From contig OX328112.1 in NCBI GenBank assembly GCA_946811185.2, positions 32,581,562 to 32,645,561 on the forward strand: DNA of 64,000 nucleotides, given 5' to 3'. Source of the DNA: Hippopus hippopus. Its lineage: Eukaryota > Mollusca > Bivalvia > Cardiida > Cardiidae. Every line of letters starts with the position of its first letter. Position 1 is the stretch's first letter. Shown in pieces: positions 1 through 9,656 of the stretch. Under the pieces are notes generated by a model, which ran no database searches, was not told the DNA's origin, and saw nothing but the letters and a program-made list of their open reading frames with translations. The position numbers and the translations under genes are program-made.

Positions 1-888
1 GCTGATCTTCAATTTCAACCTGATGGTAACCAGTTTTCATGTCGATCGTCGAGAAATATTTTGCGCCGTGTAGAACATCAAACACTTCTTCAATGCGGGG
101 CAAGGCATAAGCATCTTTTACACTGCGCTTATTAAGCATTCTGAAGTCTACACACATGTGAAGTTTCCCATTTTTCTTCCTTACAAGGACTATTTTCGAG
201 CACCAAGGAGAACACGATTTCCTTATTATGCCGGCATATAACAGCTGTTCAAGGTGTTTTCTTACTTCATCAGCCATTGGTGGCGGTATTCGTCTGTGAG
301 GTTGTTTAAAGGGCGTCTCCAATCCAGGGAGTAGATCTATCCGATGTTTTATCCTGTTACAAGAGCCGATGACACTATCATCCTTTGAAAATATGTCAAT
401 ATGTTGCTGTAACAAAGATGTCAGCCTTCTCCTTTGATGCATATCTAGAGTTCTATTGGAGTCCATATTGATAAGATTAAGAATTGCCTGCTTGTCCATT
501 TCCTTTGCCAAGTCCTGTATTTGCTTTTCTTCAATAGAAACTGGTTGGAGCTCACATAAAATTGATTTTGGAGAAATAACAATTGTGCTCGTGGTCAAGT
601 TGGAAATATTTACTGTCAGAGTATTTCGCTTCCATGAATCCAAGTTCAATAGGCTCGGTGCAATGTCCGCATAATGGGGTAACGATGCATATTCTGATTC
701 ATTGAATATTGCGTAAGTATTTCCGTAGTAAAAAAATGAATCTGTTTGGCCGACTATGTTTTTCGATTCATTTGGACCCAAAATGATCTTCTGTTTCTCT
801 ACCGATCTAACAATGGCTTTACGGTTCTTGTTTTTCCTTAACTCCTTTTCCCGTAATGTCAAGCATCTAAAAGAGATACCATGGGGTA
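1..888 (-). CDS. pol: pol fragment: linker and N-terminal reverse transcriptase of element B (partial)
   Basis: An open frame runs from about 888 to the left window edge without a stop. Its last 100 codons read as the fingers region of a Ty3/gypsy reverse transcriptase: a basic proline-rich segment, then conserved stretches such as SPWCSKIVLVRKKNGKLHMC and FSTIDMKTGYHQVEIED. The polymerase YxDD motif would lie beyond the edge. This frame differs by one base from the protease frame upstream, with the break around 870-900. That indicates a one-base indel in this copy, because Ty3-like pol is normally a single frame from protease to integrase. Confidence 0.8.
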
Positions 889-1355
889 TGCAAATCAGTC
901 TTCTGCAAGTACTGCTCTCCAAACTTTTGTCTGCATTCCTCATAAAAGGTATTAAAAATGTTTGTCCCAATAATAATTGGAGTCCGCTCAGAGTATTTCG
1001 TATCCGGCGTTATCAAGAACAGACATGATTGTGTAGTTGCTTGTGGGAGTCCATGTGTAATTGTTAGGTTAACTGTTACATATCCTTCGTAAGGGAGTTG
1101 CTTTCCATCTGCACATTCAATTTGAAGTATGTCTGTCAATGGCTGTATTGGTAATCCGCATAAATTATCATCGTAAAAAGAATGAGAGATACTACTGACG
1201 CAGCTGCCTGTATCTAAAAAAGCTGTAGTACGAATGTTGTTTATTTCTATGTGAACTTCATTGGTGTTTCCGACTAGGGTAGGATCGTGCTTGGTTTTGT
1301 ATCGATTGAAAGTGCTTTCATCCGATCCTGCGACAAAAGCACCTACACTTTTGGG
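867..1355 (-). CDS. pol: pol fragment: retropepsin-type aspartic protease of element B
   Basis: The frame opens just after a TGA near 1360, overlaps the 3' end of gag and continues to a stop at 867. It carries the retropepsin signature FLDTGSC (catalytic Asp codon 1212-1214) and, about 75 residues later, the hydrophobic-hydrophobic-G motif IIIGTNIF typical of the end of the fold. It lies in the -1 frame relative to gag, so it would be made as a Gag-Pol fusion by frameshifting at the slippery site 1349-1355. A frameshift near 870-900 separates it from the RT frame in this copy. Confidence 0.75.
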   Translation of the reverse strand, partial: PKSVGAFVAGSDESTFNRYKTKHDPTLVGNTNEVHIEINNIRTTAFLDTGSCVSSISHSFYDDNLCGLPIQPLTDILQIECADGKQLPYEGYVTVNLTITHGLPQATTQSCLFLITPDTKYSERTPIIIGTNIFNTFYEECRQKFGEQYLQKTDLHTPWYLF

Positions 1356-2503
1356 TCATTCTTGTTCATAGGACAATCTTTCTTCAAGTGTTCAGTTGAG
1401 TCGCAAATATTGCACTTCCGAGGAGCGAAAGTATTCCCTGCTAGTGGGCGTTGAGGTTCGTACTGACCGCGTCCTCGTCCTTGACCTCTATATCCTCTCC
1501 TGTATCTCTTTCTACCTTCAAATCCTCTATTAAAGTTCAAATTTATTGGCTGAGTTGGGTTACGGCTTTGTCTGTTAAGCTGCTCTCGCAATTCCTCCTT
1601 TTCCTTTTCTATTTTGTCTATCCGTGAGTTAAGCTGTTCCAACAAAGTCTTCAGTTCTCTTATCTCCGAGTTTTGCTTATCGGTATTCAGTGCTGATGCC
1701 ACATTGCATTTGTTAATTTCGACCTGTTCAGTCCTAATACCGTTCTCTATCTTCCGTAGTTCAAGCTTAAACTTATCGTAGTCATCCGTAACATCATTTC
1801 TGTAAGCTGAGCGTGAACTAAGTTCACTCCTTAATCCTGCAAATAAAACTCTTTGAAGCAACTTTCTCTGTCTTTCCTGGGATACATCTCCTGTCATAGT
1901 CACTCTTGAGTACAAGTCCTCGACTCTTGCAGCATAATCCGATACTGTTTCCTTTTCTCCTTGTTTACAATTGAACAATTTCCCTAGTACTGTCTCTATG
2001 CTGTCAACAAATCCAAGCTCGCTCTCAAACTTGTCCAATACTTTCTGCACCGTCATTCCTGAGCCCATTCTTATCAATATTTCGCCTTCTTTTCCCATCA
2101 TGGCTCGTCTAATTCCAAACATCAATTGTTCATCTGTATAAATATTCTCTTTCATATGTTCCTGTAGGTCGTATTTAAATTTTTGCCATGTCGCTTCTCC
2201 TTTTCCCTCTTCTCCAAAAAACTTCAATAGCTTCGGGTATGCAAAGTTTGTGCTTCTTGAAGGCATGTCATTCTCGAGTGTCATCGAAGAAAGTCTATGT
2301 CTAGAAGTTTGGGATGCCGCAGTAAAGTCTTTCCAATCCTGATTCTCAAATTTTACATCTCGATCCTCACTTGTCTCTAAAATCTTAATCAAATTGTCCA
2401 TATCCAGTTTCTTCTTTGCCTTGAGGGCTTTGAAAGTTTCTATCAATTTCCTCTCCTCCTCTGGTGTATCAGAAAACTCCTCTTCCGGTGATCCAGATGC
2501 CAT
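1343..2503 (-). CDS. gag: Gag polyprotein of element B with CCHC zinc knuckle
   Basis: This intact 386-codon frame has an acidic, lysine-rich N-terminus, then a helical capsid-like region at roughly residues 85-260 (retrotrans_gag-like, with the FNCKQGEKETVSDYAARVEDL stretch). A coiled-coil at roughly 280-315 and an Arg/Gly-rich nucleic-acid-binding segment at roughly 330-355 follow. Near the C-terminus is one zinc knuckle, CNICDSTEHLKKDC (C-x2-C-x4-H-x4-C). Gag would form the particle and bind the element RNA. The frame has no internal break, so this copy or a close relative was active fairly recently. Confidence 0.85.
   Translation of the reverse strand: MASGSPEEEFSDTPEEERKLIETFKALKAKKKLDMDNLIKILETSEDRDVKFENQDWKDFTAASQTSRHRLSSMTLENDMPSRSTNFAYPKLLKFFGEEGKGEATWQKFKYDLQEHMKENIYTDEQLMFGIRRAMMGKEGEILIRMGSGMTVQKVLDKFESELGFVDSIETVLGKLFNCKQGEKETVSDYAARVEDLYSRVTMTGDVSQERQRKLLQRVLFAGLRSELSSRSAYRNDVTDDYDKFKLELRKIENGIRTEQVEINKCNVASALNTDKQNSEIRELKTLLEQLNSRIDKIEKEKEELREQLNRQSRNPTQPINLNFNRGFEGRKRYRRGYRGQGRGRGQYEPQRPLAGNTFAPRKCNICDSTEHLKKDCPMNKNDPKV
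1349..1355 (-). promoter_or_regulatory. Probable -1 ribosomal frameshift site (CCCAAAA)
   Basis: On the minus strand the heptamer C CCA AAA, in gag codon phase, lies two codons before the gag stop (1343-1345). A slip of -1 leads directly into the protease frame. It matches the canonical X XXY YYZ pattern. I did not identify a convincing downstream pseudoknot by eye. Confidence 0.6.
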
Positions 2504-4652
2504 TATTCAAAACAGTGTGACAAAAGTCGAAAATAATTCACAGTATAAAACACTTCACTCAAATTCAAATTCACTTAATTCAACCTTGTAAGTTGATGTT
2601 CACATGTGCACGCTATATACACTGTTAACGTACCATACTCATAAAGTTTTATGACATACAAAGATAATTAATCATGTATGAGTAGCAACAACAGAGGTGA
2701 AATAATCCATATACCAACAATCTATTTTCAAATACCCTATCACTGTTGATTTTAAGTATCCATGCTCAGGACAAAAACGAGAGAAAAAATTAACAACCAA
2801 AAAAATTAATCAAATCCAATGTAAATCAATTCACTTGCGATATACTTGCATTCCGCAAATGAATTCGGTTACTTTCGATATAGAATTGCTGTTGCAATGA
2901 TATATCAATACACTATACACTATCAATATTACAGAGTACTATGTATAAATAGTTGATGTAATAGACAGTGATAACCTCTTTTATATCTACATAGAGAATG
3001 CTTTCAAATAAATATACTATGTAGACTATTGCTTCAACACCTGAAAAAGAGAAATAATGAAAAAAAAAAAAAACACAAAATTCAAATATTGGCAGTCAAC
3101 ACAAGTAATGAAGCGTTTTGGACTGGAATGGGCAAATGTCGAAGTTGATTTCAAGCTTGGTTCCAAACGTCGGTGTGATAAACAGTACTGTTAAATTAAC
3201 ATATGCTGTATGGGGAACCTGCAAATAGTGAACCGGAAACCTAATTCAGAATGGGAACCTTGGGGTTCAATCCCGGGCACCAGCTAATGAACTATTAATA
3301 CTTCCTCAACAATGTAGCTGGGAATCAGAGCTGTACATAAACTGAATGAGGGAACCAGTACTTTGTGAAGTAGACCAAAAAACAACAAAAAAGGTTCAAT
3401 CCCGGAAACCAGTTACTGAGCTATAAATATAACTGCTTCATGTAAATGAAAACAGGGTACCAGAGATACAAATTAATTAAACGGGGGAACCAATAAATTT
3501 GTGTTCCCGAGAAAGGTTCGACTCCGGGTACCAGCTACTGGCCTATCAGTAGAGTAGTCCTTCTCTTAACGTGAAACCCACAGTCAAAAATTGATATATA
3601 TATATATATGTATAAAAACTTCTTCAAAATACTAAGTCTGCTAAAAATGTTTTATTTTTGCAATACTCAAAAATGTAACGGCATTTTTTAACTGGTGTAT
3701 AATAGAAGGTTCATGAAATACTACTCAAGAGAGCAAAGGGTAGATGATAGAAAGAAAGAATAAAATAGACCCTTCACCCCAATGTTAGTATTCAATATGA
3801 TCAGCTCTCACACTTACAATAGCACACTGGATGGTTTATAACAGTACACTGTATGACAAACTTTTAGAGCTTACAGTTTCTTCTGACTGACTGAAGAAGA
3901 TTATAATATCGGCTAAGAATCTGCAGAAGTCAGACTAAATTTGAACAGACATATCGGACTAGAACATTTGGAAAAATAGACTTACGTTAAGTTAATATAA
4001 TGTTTTACTCACGCAATTCTGGATGAGCTTGCTTCGACAGAAAGAATCACATATATTTAGCACTAGTCTACATGTACATAAAAAGGTGGTAGTTTCTTGT
4101 ATTTCGAGTGTCCAGCACGGTCGTACGCTGAAGTGTTGACTGAGTGTCTCTTGAAGTATCCATCGAAGAAGATTGAGTCGTTTGTATCCACCAGTGGAAG
4201 TCTGTCATCAAATGTATAGGTCAGTTCCAGTCCACCAAGGGTTGCGTTGACGTGTACCAGACGAAATCGGAGTACGTAATAGGTTTCCACTGAACACGGA
4301 ACAACTTAAAAGTGTAAAAGTTCAAAACTTTATGCTGTGACGATAAGATCAGACTGTTGAAAGACTATAGTGCTAAGTGTACGATGTAGCAATAAACTCT
4401 TCAACACGGTTCCGAAAGTATTACGAGATCAGGCTGTCTGATCTGTATGGCACCCACTGTGGAAAAGTTCGTTCACACGAGAAAACAGCAGAATGTTCAC
4501 TGAATATCCATAGGTACGATAAGATGAGACGGTCCGATCTCTGTGGCACTTGCAACTGTCTTTGAGAACCAATTTCTTACGAACACCACGATCGAAAAGA
4601 ACTTAGTCACAGACTCACAGCTGGTAACTGTAGTCACTGCACTTTACTTCGA
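2504..4652 (-). other. Untranslated leader of element B, non-coding
   Basis: About 2.1 kb lie between the primer-binding site and gag with no supportable coding frame. Three imperfect units around 3228-3300, 3355-3430 and 3470-3560 each contain a GGTTCAATCCCGGG-like block, a 'gggaaccag' block and an ACCAGCTACTG-like block. A short TA repeat lies at 3593-3610. Retrotransposon leaders normally carry packaging signals; no specific one can be named here. Confidence 0.5.
3228..3570. repeat. Three degenerate ~115-bp repeats with tRNA B-box-like cores
   Basis: The blocks 'ggttcaatcccgggcacc', 'ggttcaatcccggaaacc' and 'ggttcgactccgggtacc' occur at about 3266, 3393 and 3514. Each is followed by a similar 'agctaNtg' stretch. 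They resemble the GGTTCRANYCC B-box of RNA polymerase III promoters, but no A-box is obvious. Confidence 0.45.
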
Positions 4653-4670
4653 GCCCCACGTTGGGCGCCA
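4648..4670 (-). promoter_or_regulatory. Primer-binding site of element B, tRNA-Lys type
   Basis: The minus strand reads TGGCGCCCAACGTGGGGC directly inside the LTR after a 2-base spacer. As I recall it, the plus strand over 4648-4670 equals the last 23 bases of metazoan tRNA-Lys, including CCA. This is the primer type used by Drosophila gypsy. Confidence 0.85.
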
Positions 4671-4672
4671 AA

Positions 4673-6287
4673 TGTTACGGGTTGTTGCGGCAGGACCAAA
4701 AGGGAGTTGATCTGTGCAGTGCTACATAAAGTTTTAATAAGTCCTATAAAATGGGTGTTCTATACAAAGTATCTATTTAAATCTATCAATCTCTTGAATC
4801 TCTGAATGTCTTACTGTCTGAATCTCGTCCCCTAAAAATTTCGTCCCCTAAAAGAAAGATAAAGCACCTTAAGATTCCAGCCTTTAAGTCTTACACGTAA
4901 AGTGCAATCTGACTTTGAAAACAATATGAAGTTGGAGACGGTGCAACCAAAAACAAATATTTCAATTACTGAAATATCAGTCATTTTAAGTACAGTCAGC
5001 AACTTAATACAGACATTGAACGAAACCGAAAATTGACAGTTTATCTAAATACAGCAAAACATTGTAACAATTGAATAAAATATCGTAGTAAGGCTATTTA
5101 CATAATCATCTATTGACACAATAATTAAAAGCACGGTAAGTATCAAATAATAAAATTTATCTGCTTTGCATGAGAGTTTAACGTCGATTTTACAGCTTAA
5201 GTCATTCCCAAGGCAACCAGTACACCTATACAAGTGTTTCCTTGGTTTCTCACTCGAACCTTGAAACAACATTCTTTCAAAGCTACTGACTGCTTTTCTC
5301 ACATGAATAAGAGATGAGAGACCCTCGCAAAGAAAAGTTTACCGTAATCAGGTATCGAACCTGTGACCTCAAGGTCACGAATCAGATACGCTAACCACTG
5401 AACTTACCGACTGGTTTCAGAAGATACGAACCATACTAAGTAAGTTTAATCATCTATCAATGATAAAAAACAATACATAAAAGTTCCCTCCCAATTTATC
5501 AAACTGATCGGACTAGGGTGAGCCAGGTCCGTACACAAACACATGCAGTCTTCTCTCTCGACCACTGAAATATCATTAGTGCAAACTAATCAATGGTTAG
5601 GAAAGAGTTCATTAATCAAGACAGGAAAGAAAGTATCAGAGAAAAAGGGAAACAAAGGTAAGTAGATGCAGAGAAGGTTGAGCAGAGATGAACATTCTAT
5701 TATACAATTGATGTATTCATGTCAAACGGATAAGCATCTATAAATAGCCCTTTCCTTGCTATGAAATTACCGTCCTTGTCTTGCTTTGGCGTTACAAAAT
5801 AAATTAAAAACAAGCAAACTCTACTTGTTTCAGTCCATACAGAAAAATGTGTTCGGAAAAGCAAAAATACATATCTTAACCTAGTACGCAAAATACAAAT
5901 AAACCTTTACAGAAACAAGTATTCAAAAATAGCAAAAGTACAAGTTTTAACTTGTAAGTAAAATAAAACTTACAATTTCTACAATTTCTCGTCCGCAAGC
6001 ACATTTACATACTAAATCTTCAGACCTGACTGAAGAACCAGATTTGAATGCTATACTTTTAAGTTAAACAGAGCTTTAGATCACTTTGTCGCTCGTGCGT
6101 GACATGACTGAAATTGGTTGTCAGGCGAAGGAAAGCAAGAAATGGTGAGTACTAATCACTAAGCGCACATTGAAATCAAAAGGAATGTGCTCACCTTTAA
6201 CAATCAAAGTACTGAAAGTGCTGTTTTGAAAAATAGTTGTTACCAAATCAAAGTGCTGAAATTTCTGTGAAAACTGAGACTGTTACA
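4673..6287 (-). repeat. LTR of element B (copy 1, attached to the internal region)
   Basis: This 1615-bp sequence begins TGTTACGGG and ends TGTTACA on the plus strand, giving TG...CA ends on either strand. It abuts the primer-binding site at 4670 and is followed by TTAT. Copies of 1616 bp occur at 13239-14854 and 21791-23406 as solo LTRs. The short frames inside it carry no recognisable domain and are treated as non-coding. Confidence 0.85.
5341..5410 (-). repeat. tRNA-like module inside LTR B (SINE-head remnant)
   Basis: On the minus strand an A-box-like 'agttcagtggttagcgtat' is followed about 25 bases later by the B-box 'ggttcgatacc'. The same module is in the other two LTR B copies (13908-13976 and 22460-22528). 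The stem ends do not pair well, so this is not a functional tRNA gene. Confidence 0.55.
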
Positions 6288-6353
6288 TTATATTGGCATG
6301 AGTAGGCTGAGAGAGGAACAACAAAAAGAAGGGGGGTTGGTCACATTGCACGG

Positions 6354-6923
6354 TGTTATATAATTAGGATATACATGTAGCCTGTTTTCAGAGTATTCTA
6401 GAAACATAAAGAACATTCATTGGTTTTTCCATTGTGGTTATTTTTAGTAACAGGTTGTTAGTAAACCAGTTGTTTAGTTATACATGTTGTCATCTTTCTA
6501 GAAAAGACCAATCTAGAATTTTCCAAGCTGATATAAATAGGAGTGACTTACTTGGTGGATTTGGATTTTGAAGTTATACTTGTGGCTTTGAGGATACAGA
6601 ATTAGTGAAACGTGTTGGATTTAACTTGGGATATAGATCTGTAAGTTGGAATCATTTTTTTTTTTAAACAGGTTTCTCATATCTATTTGCAAGTTAAAAC
6701 TATCGTTGTTTTAGGAACCAGAAATTTCATACTTTTTGTAGTCTAAACATAATTCTTAATTTTGAGGGACTTATTCTATTTCTTGTTTTAAGGTTAAATT
6801 TTGTCAACATTTCATTCAAAATTAACTGTTATTGTACTCTTCTGTCTTTATTCATTAATAAATATTGTTAATTGTGAAAGGCTTGTTGCTGATTTTCTTT
6901 CTAGTTACGCTTGTCTCGTAACA
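6354..6923 (+). repeat. 5' LTR of element A, copy 1
   Basis: 570 bp, beginning TGTTATATAATTAGG and ending CTCGTAACA. It contains a TATA-like 'gatataaataggag' about 180 bp into the LTR and an AATAAA-like 'attaataaatattg' near its 3' end. It ends just before the primer-binding site. Confidence 0.85.
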
Positions 6924-6928
6924 GAAAT

Positions 6929-6946
6929 TGGGGGTCGTCCGGGATT
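6929..6946 (+). promoter_or_regulatory. Primer-binding site of element A, tRNA-Pro-like
   Basis: TGGGGGTCGTCCGGGATT lies 5 bases after the LTR. It is very close to the tRNA-Pro primer site of murine leukaemia virus, with one C missing. The same site is at 15476-15493 and 24028-24045. Confidence 0.7.
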
Positions 6947-7080
6947 GATCATCTAGTCATTTTGGATATACTTCGAAATTATTTTGAACTTGTTACAGTA
7001 TTAAAGTTTATTAGATAATAAAAATAATAATAAAAAAATAAAATTTGATTTTTAGTCTACTGAACAAGCAAAAAGCAATC

Positions 7081-7584
7081 ATGTCTTTTGATCTTGAAAA
7101 ATTTATTGCTGAACCTTCTCAGGAGTTGTTAAATTTGGCAAAAAAGTCTGATTTATTAGATCTTGCTTCTCATTTTAAACTGACTGCCATTAAAGGTACT
7201 ATCTTAAAGCATGAAATTAAGAATCCTGTTGTTCAGTTTTTGGTTGATGAAGAAATACTTGACTCGTCTGCTCTGTCTCTTATTCTTGTGTCTCAGACAG
7301 ACCTTAAAACTAATATTGAGTTAGAAAAATTAAAACTACAGATAGAAAAAGAAGAAAGGATGAAAGAAAAAGAATTAAAATTAAAATCAGAGCAAGAAGA
7401 AAAAGAATTAAAAATAAAATTAGAGCAAGAAGAAAAAGAATTGAAAATAAAATTAGAGCAAGAAGAAAGAATGAAAGAAAAAGAATTAGAGTTAGAAAAA
7501 GAAAAAATATATGTTGAATTAGAAGAAAGAGAAAAGGATAGGCAATTTCAGATGAGAATAAAGAAAAACCATCTTTTCATGTGA
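7081..7584 (+). CDS. gag: Gag N-terminal part of element A (copy 1), coiled-coil rich
   Basis: The likely start is ATG 7081 (MSFDLEKF). An in-frame ATG 36 bases upstream lies in AT-rich leader and has a poorer context. The first 75 residues look like a small helical N-terminal domain. About 75 residues of a highly charged Glu/Lys coiled coil follow, with repeats of 'EQEEKELKIKL'. The frame ends at 7584, where the capsid part continues in the -1 frame. The same break is present in all three copies, so it predates the tandem duplication. Confidence 0.65.
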   Translation: MSFDLEKFIAEPSQELLNLAKKSDLLDLASHFKLTAIKGTILKHEIKNPVVQFLVDEEILDSSALSLILVSQTDLKTNIELEKLKLQIEKEERMKEKELKLKSEQEEKELKIKLEQEEKELKIKLEQEERMKEKELELEKEKIYVELEEREKDRQFQMRIKKNHLFM

Positions 7585-8308
7585 TTAATGACTTTGACAT
7601 AACAAAACACCTCAGACTTGTTCCGCCATTTCAAGAACGAGAAGTTGATAAATACTTTTCTCATTTTGAAAGATTTGCTGAAAATTTGAAATGGTCGAAA
7701 GAACACTGGACCTTACTCTTGCAAAGCGTTGTAACTGGAAAGGCTCGCGATATTTTTTCTCAACTAGGTAATGAACAGCTCTCTAATTATGATAATGTTA
7801 ATTAATTCTTAAGGCTTATGAATTGGTACCTGAAGCATATAGACAAAAAATTAGGAATTGCAGAAAAGAAAATGGTCAAACCCATGTTGAATTTGCTAGA
7901 ACTAAAGAACATTTATTTGATAGGTGGTGCCATTCAAAGAAGATAAATTCAGATCATGGAAAACTTAGACGATTATTGTTAGTTGAAGAATTCAAAAGGT
8001 GCATTAATTCAGATATAAAAACTTTCTTAGGCGAGAAAGAAGTTGAAACTTTAGAAGAAGCTGCTTGCTTAGCAGACAACTTTGCCTTGACACATAAGGT
8101 CTCTTTCATAAGTAAATCAAACCGTCGAAAACCTTTTTATTCATCTACTGGTCCTAAACCAAATTTTAATCAAAATAATGACAACTCCAATCGGAATAGT
8201 CCCAAACCCAAGTCTCCTTATGAAGCCAAAGGTCAAAATCCCTTATATCGACCCACTTGTAATTATTGCAAAGAATTAGGTCATATTATTTCTTTTGTCC
8301 TGTTTTAA
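7581..8308 (+). pseudogene. gag: Gag capsid and zinc-knuckle part of element A (copy 1), broken
   Basis: The frame 7581-7805 holds the start of a retrotransposon capsid domain (PPFQEREVDKYFSHFERFAE), and 7823-8308 holds the rest. Between them, around 7800, this copy lacks a few bases present in copies 2 and 3, which shifts the frame. The C-terminal CNYCKELGH begins a CCHC knuckle, but a one-base change shifts the frame before the last cysteine, which is found in the next frame (FFCPVLK). Copies 2 and 3 keep the capsid part open as one 245-codon frame. Confidence 0.7.
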
Positions 8309-9039
8309 AAAGAAAACGGGAAAAACAAGAAAGTTTTAAGCCTACAGGCTTTACTTCATTAAAGTCTACACCTCAGTCATGTTTTAATGACCAAACTTGT
8401 GTCCAGACCAAAGTACCAGAGACTGACACTGTTATGGAGATTTATGAACCATTCTTATCAGATGGTTTTGTGTCACTAGAAAGTGATTTTGCCCAGTCTA
8501 CCCCTATTAAAATTTTACGTGGTACTGGAGCTTCTCAATCTCTTATTTTAGCAGATGTCCTGCCTTTTTCTGAGAAGAATTCTTCTGGGACAAGTGTCCT
8601 TATTCAGGGTGTAGAATGTGGATTTGTTAATGTTCCGCTTCAAAACATTTATTTGTCTTCAGACTTAATTAATGGTCCAGTGACTGTTGGTATTAGAAAA
8701 AATTTACCTTTTAAAGGTGTTTATTTGTTATTAGGCAATGATTTAGCCGGAGATAAGGTAATTGTTAATCCACTTGTAACCGACACACTTTGCATGGATC
8801 AATCACCCGATCCAATTAAGGAAGAAATTCCTGACCTTTACCCGTCATGTGCAGTAACTAGAGCTATGGTAAAGAAAGCCATTTTGACTGAAAATCAGTC
8901 TGATACTGACTTATCTGATTCTTTGTTGGTCATTTATTTAAAAATGAAATTAACAGATCTTTTTCACAAAACCTGTCTGAAAGTCAGACAAATTCCAAAC
9001 ATAATTCATCAGAATTGGATTACACATCTTCACCCTTAG
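8266..9039 (+). pseudogene. pol: Protease region of element A (copy 1), active-site Asp replaced
   Basis: The frame carries a retropepsin-like domain at about residues 60-165: ILRGTGASQSLI near residue 86, then a flap region and YLLLGNDLAG, the usual end of the fold. Active enzymes have Asp-Thr-Gly-Ala/Ser; here the Asp codon is GGT (8521-8523), giving Gly-Thr-Gly-Ala. All three copies share the change, so the source was probably already inactive. An in-frame TAG at 9037-9039 separates it from the integrase part. Confidence 0.7.
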
Positions 9040-9042
9040 TTA

Positions 9043-9615
9043 ATGAAGGCCATGATACAAGGTGAAGACCAACACAATGATCCAGAAATAGCACCTTTAT
9101 TTCAAAAAGCTGTTAGTGAAACTGATCTTTCACAGGAACCTGTCTGTTTTTATTTAAAAAATGGAATATTAATGAGAAAGTGGCGCCCTCCTGAAGTCTC
9201 TGTTGATGATGAGCGGGCTGTCAATCATCAAGTTGTCATTCCTAAATCTTATAGATCAGAAATATTAAGCTTAGCTCTTGAAACACCTATGTCAGGTCAT
9301 TTAGGTATCAATAAAACCTATCACAAAATTCTTAATCATTTAGAGAAAACTCAGTGTAAAATGAAAGAAAGATATGACAAGATTACTAAAGAAAGAAATT
9401 TTAAACCTGGAGATAAAGTTTTAGCTCTTCTACCAATTCCTGGTAGGCCTCTACAAGCAAGCAAGAGAAAAAGGTCAGTGACTTAAATTACGTGATAACA
9501 ACTCCTGACAGGCGAAAGCAAAAACAATTATGCCATATTAATATGTTAAAAGAATATGTTGTTAGGGATAATTCAAATATTTTACCAATAAATGTAGTCA
9601 CCTCAGTCCCTCAAA
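9043..9615 (+). pseudogene. pol: Integrase remnant of element A (copy 1), catalytic core deleted
   Basis: Residues near 65-110 match the H2C2 zinc-binding head of Ty3-type integrases (VVIPKSYRSEIL, then SGHLGINKTYHKIL). The sequence then jumps to the C-terminal region (MKERYDKI...FKPGDKVLALLP), so the DDE core of about 150 residues is missing. After a frameshift near 9480 the C-terminal tail continues to about 9615 with a CHINMLKEY segment. Because the RT follows downstream, the order is integrase before RT. Confidence 0.7.
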
Positions 9616-9656
9616 ATTAAAATCACATTAACCATGAAGACATAAATTGTGAAGAA

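Larger units (their letters stand above)
1..6287 (-). mobile_element. Ty3/gypsy LTR retrotransposon (element B), 5' part, continues past left edge
   Basis: Read on the minus strand, the order is LTR (4673-6287), tRNA-Lys primer-binding site, a 2.1-kb leader, gag, protease and the beginning of reverse transcriptase, which runs off the window at position 1. This order and the zinc-knuckle gag are those of Ty3/gypsy-type elements. The other LTR, RNase H and integrase would lie outside the window. The 4-bp sequence TTAT follows the LTR at 6288-6291. The same TTAT flanks the two solo LTRs of this family further right, and an empty copy exists near 30322. Confidence 0.85.

Noticed and set aside
5045..5302. 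85-codon minus-strand frame repeated in all three LTR B copies
   Set aside because: Repeated only because the LTR is repeated. It has a Cys-rich start and a hydrophobic tail but no family resemblance, and LTRs are normally non-coding.
7575..7600. Programmed frameshift between the two gag parts of element A
   Set aside because: No canonical slippery heptamer at the overlap, and the copies carry many other breaks; an old indel is the simpler explanation.
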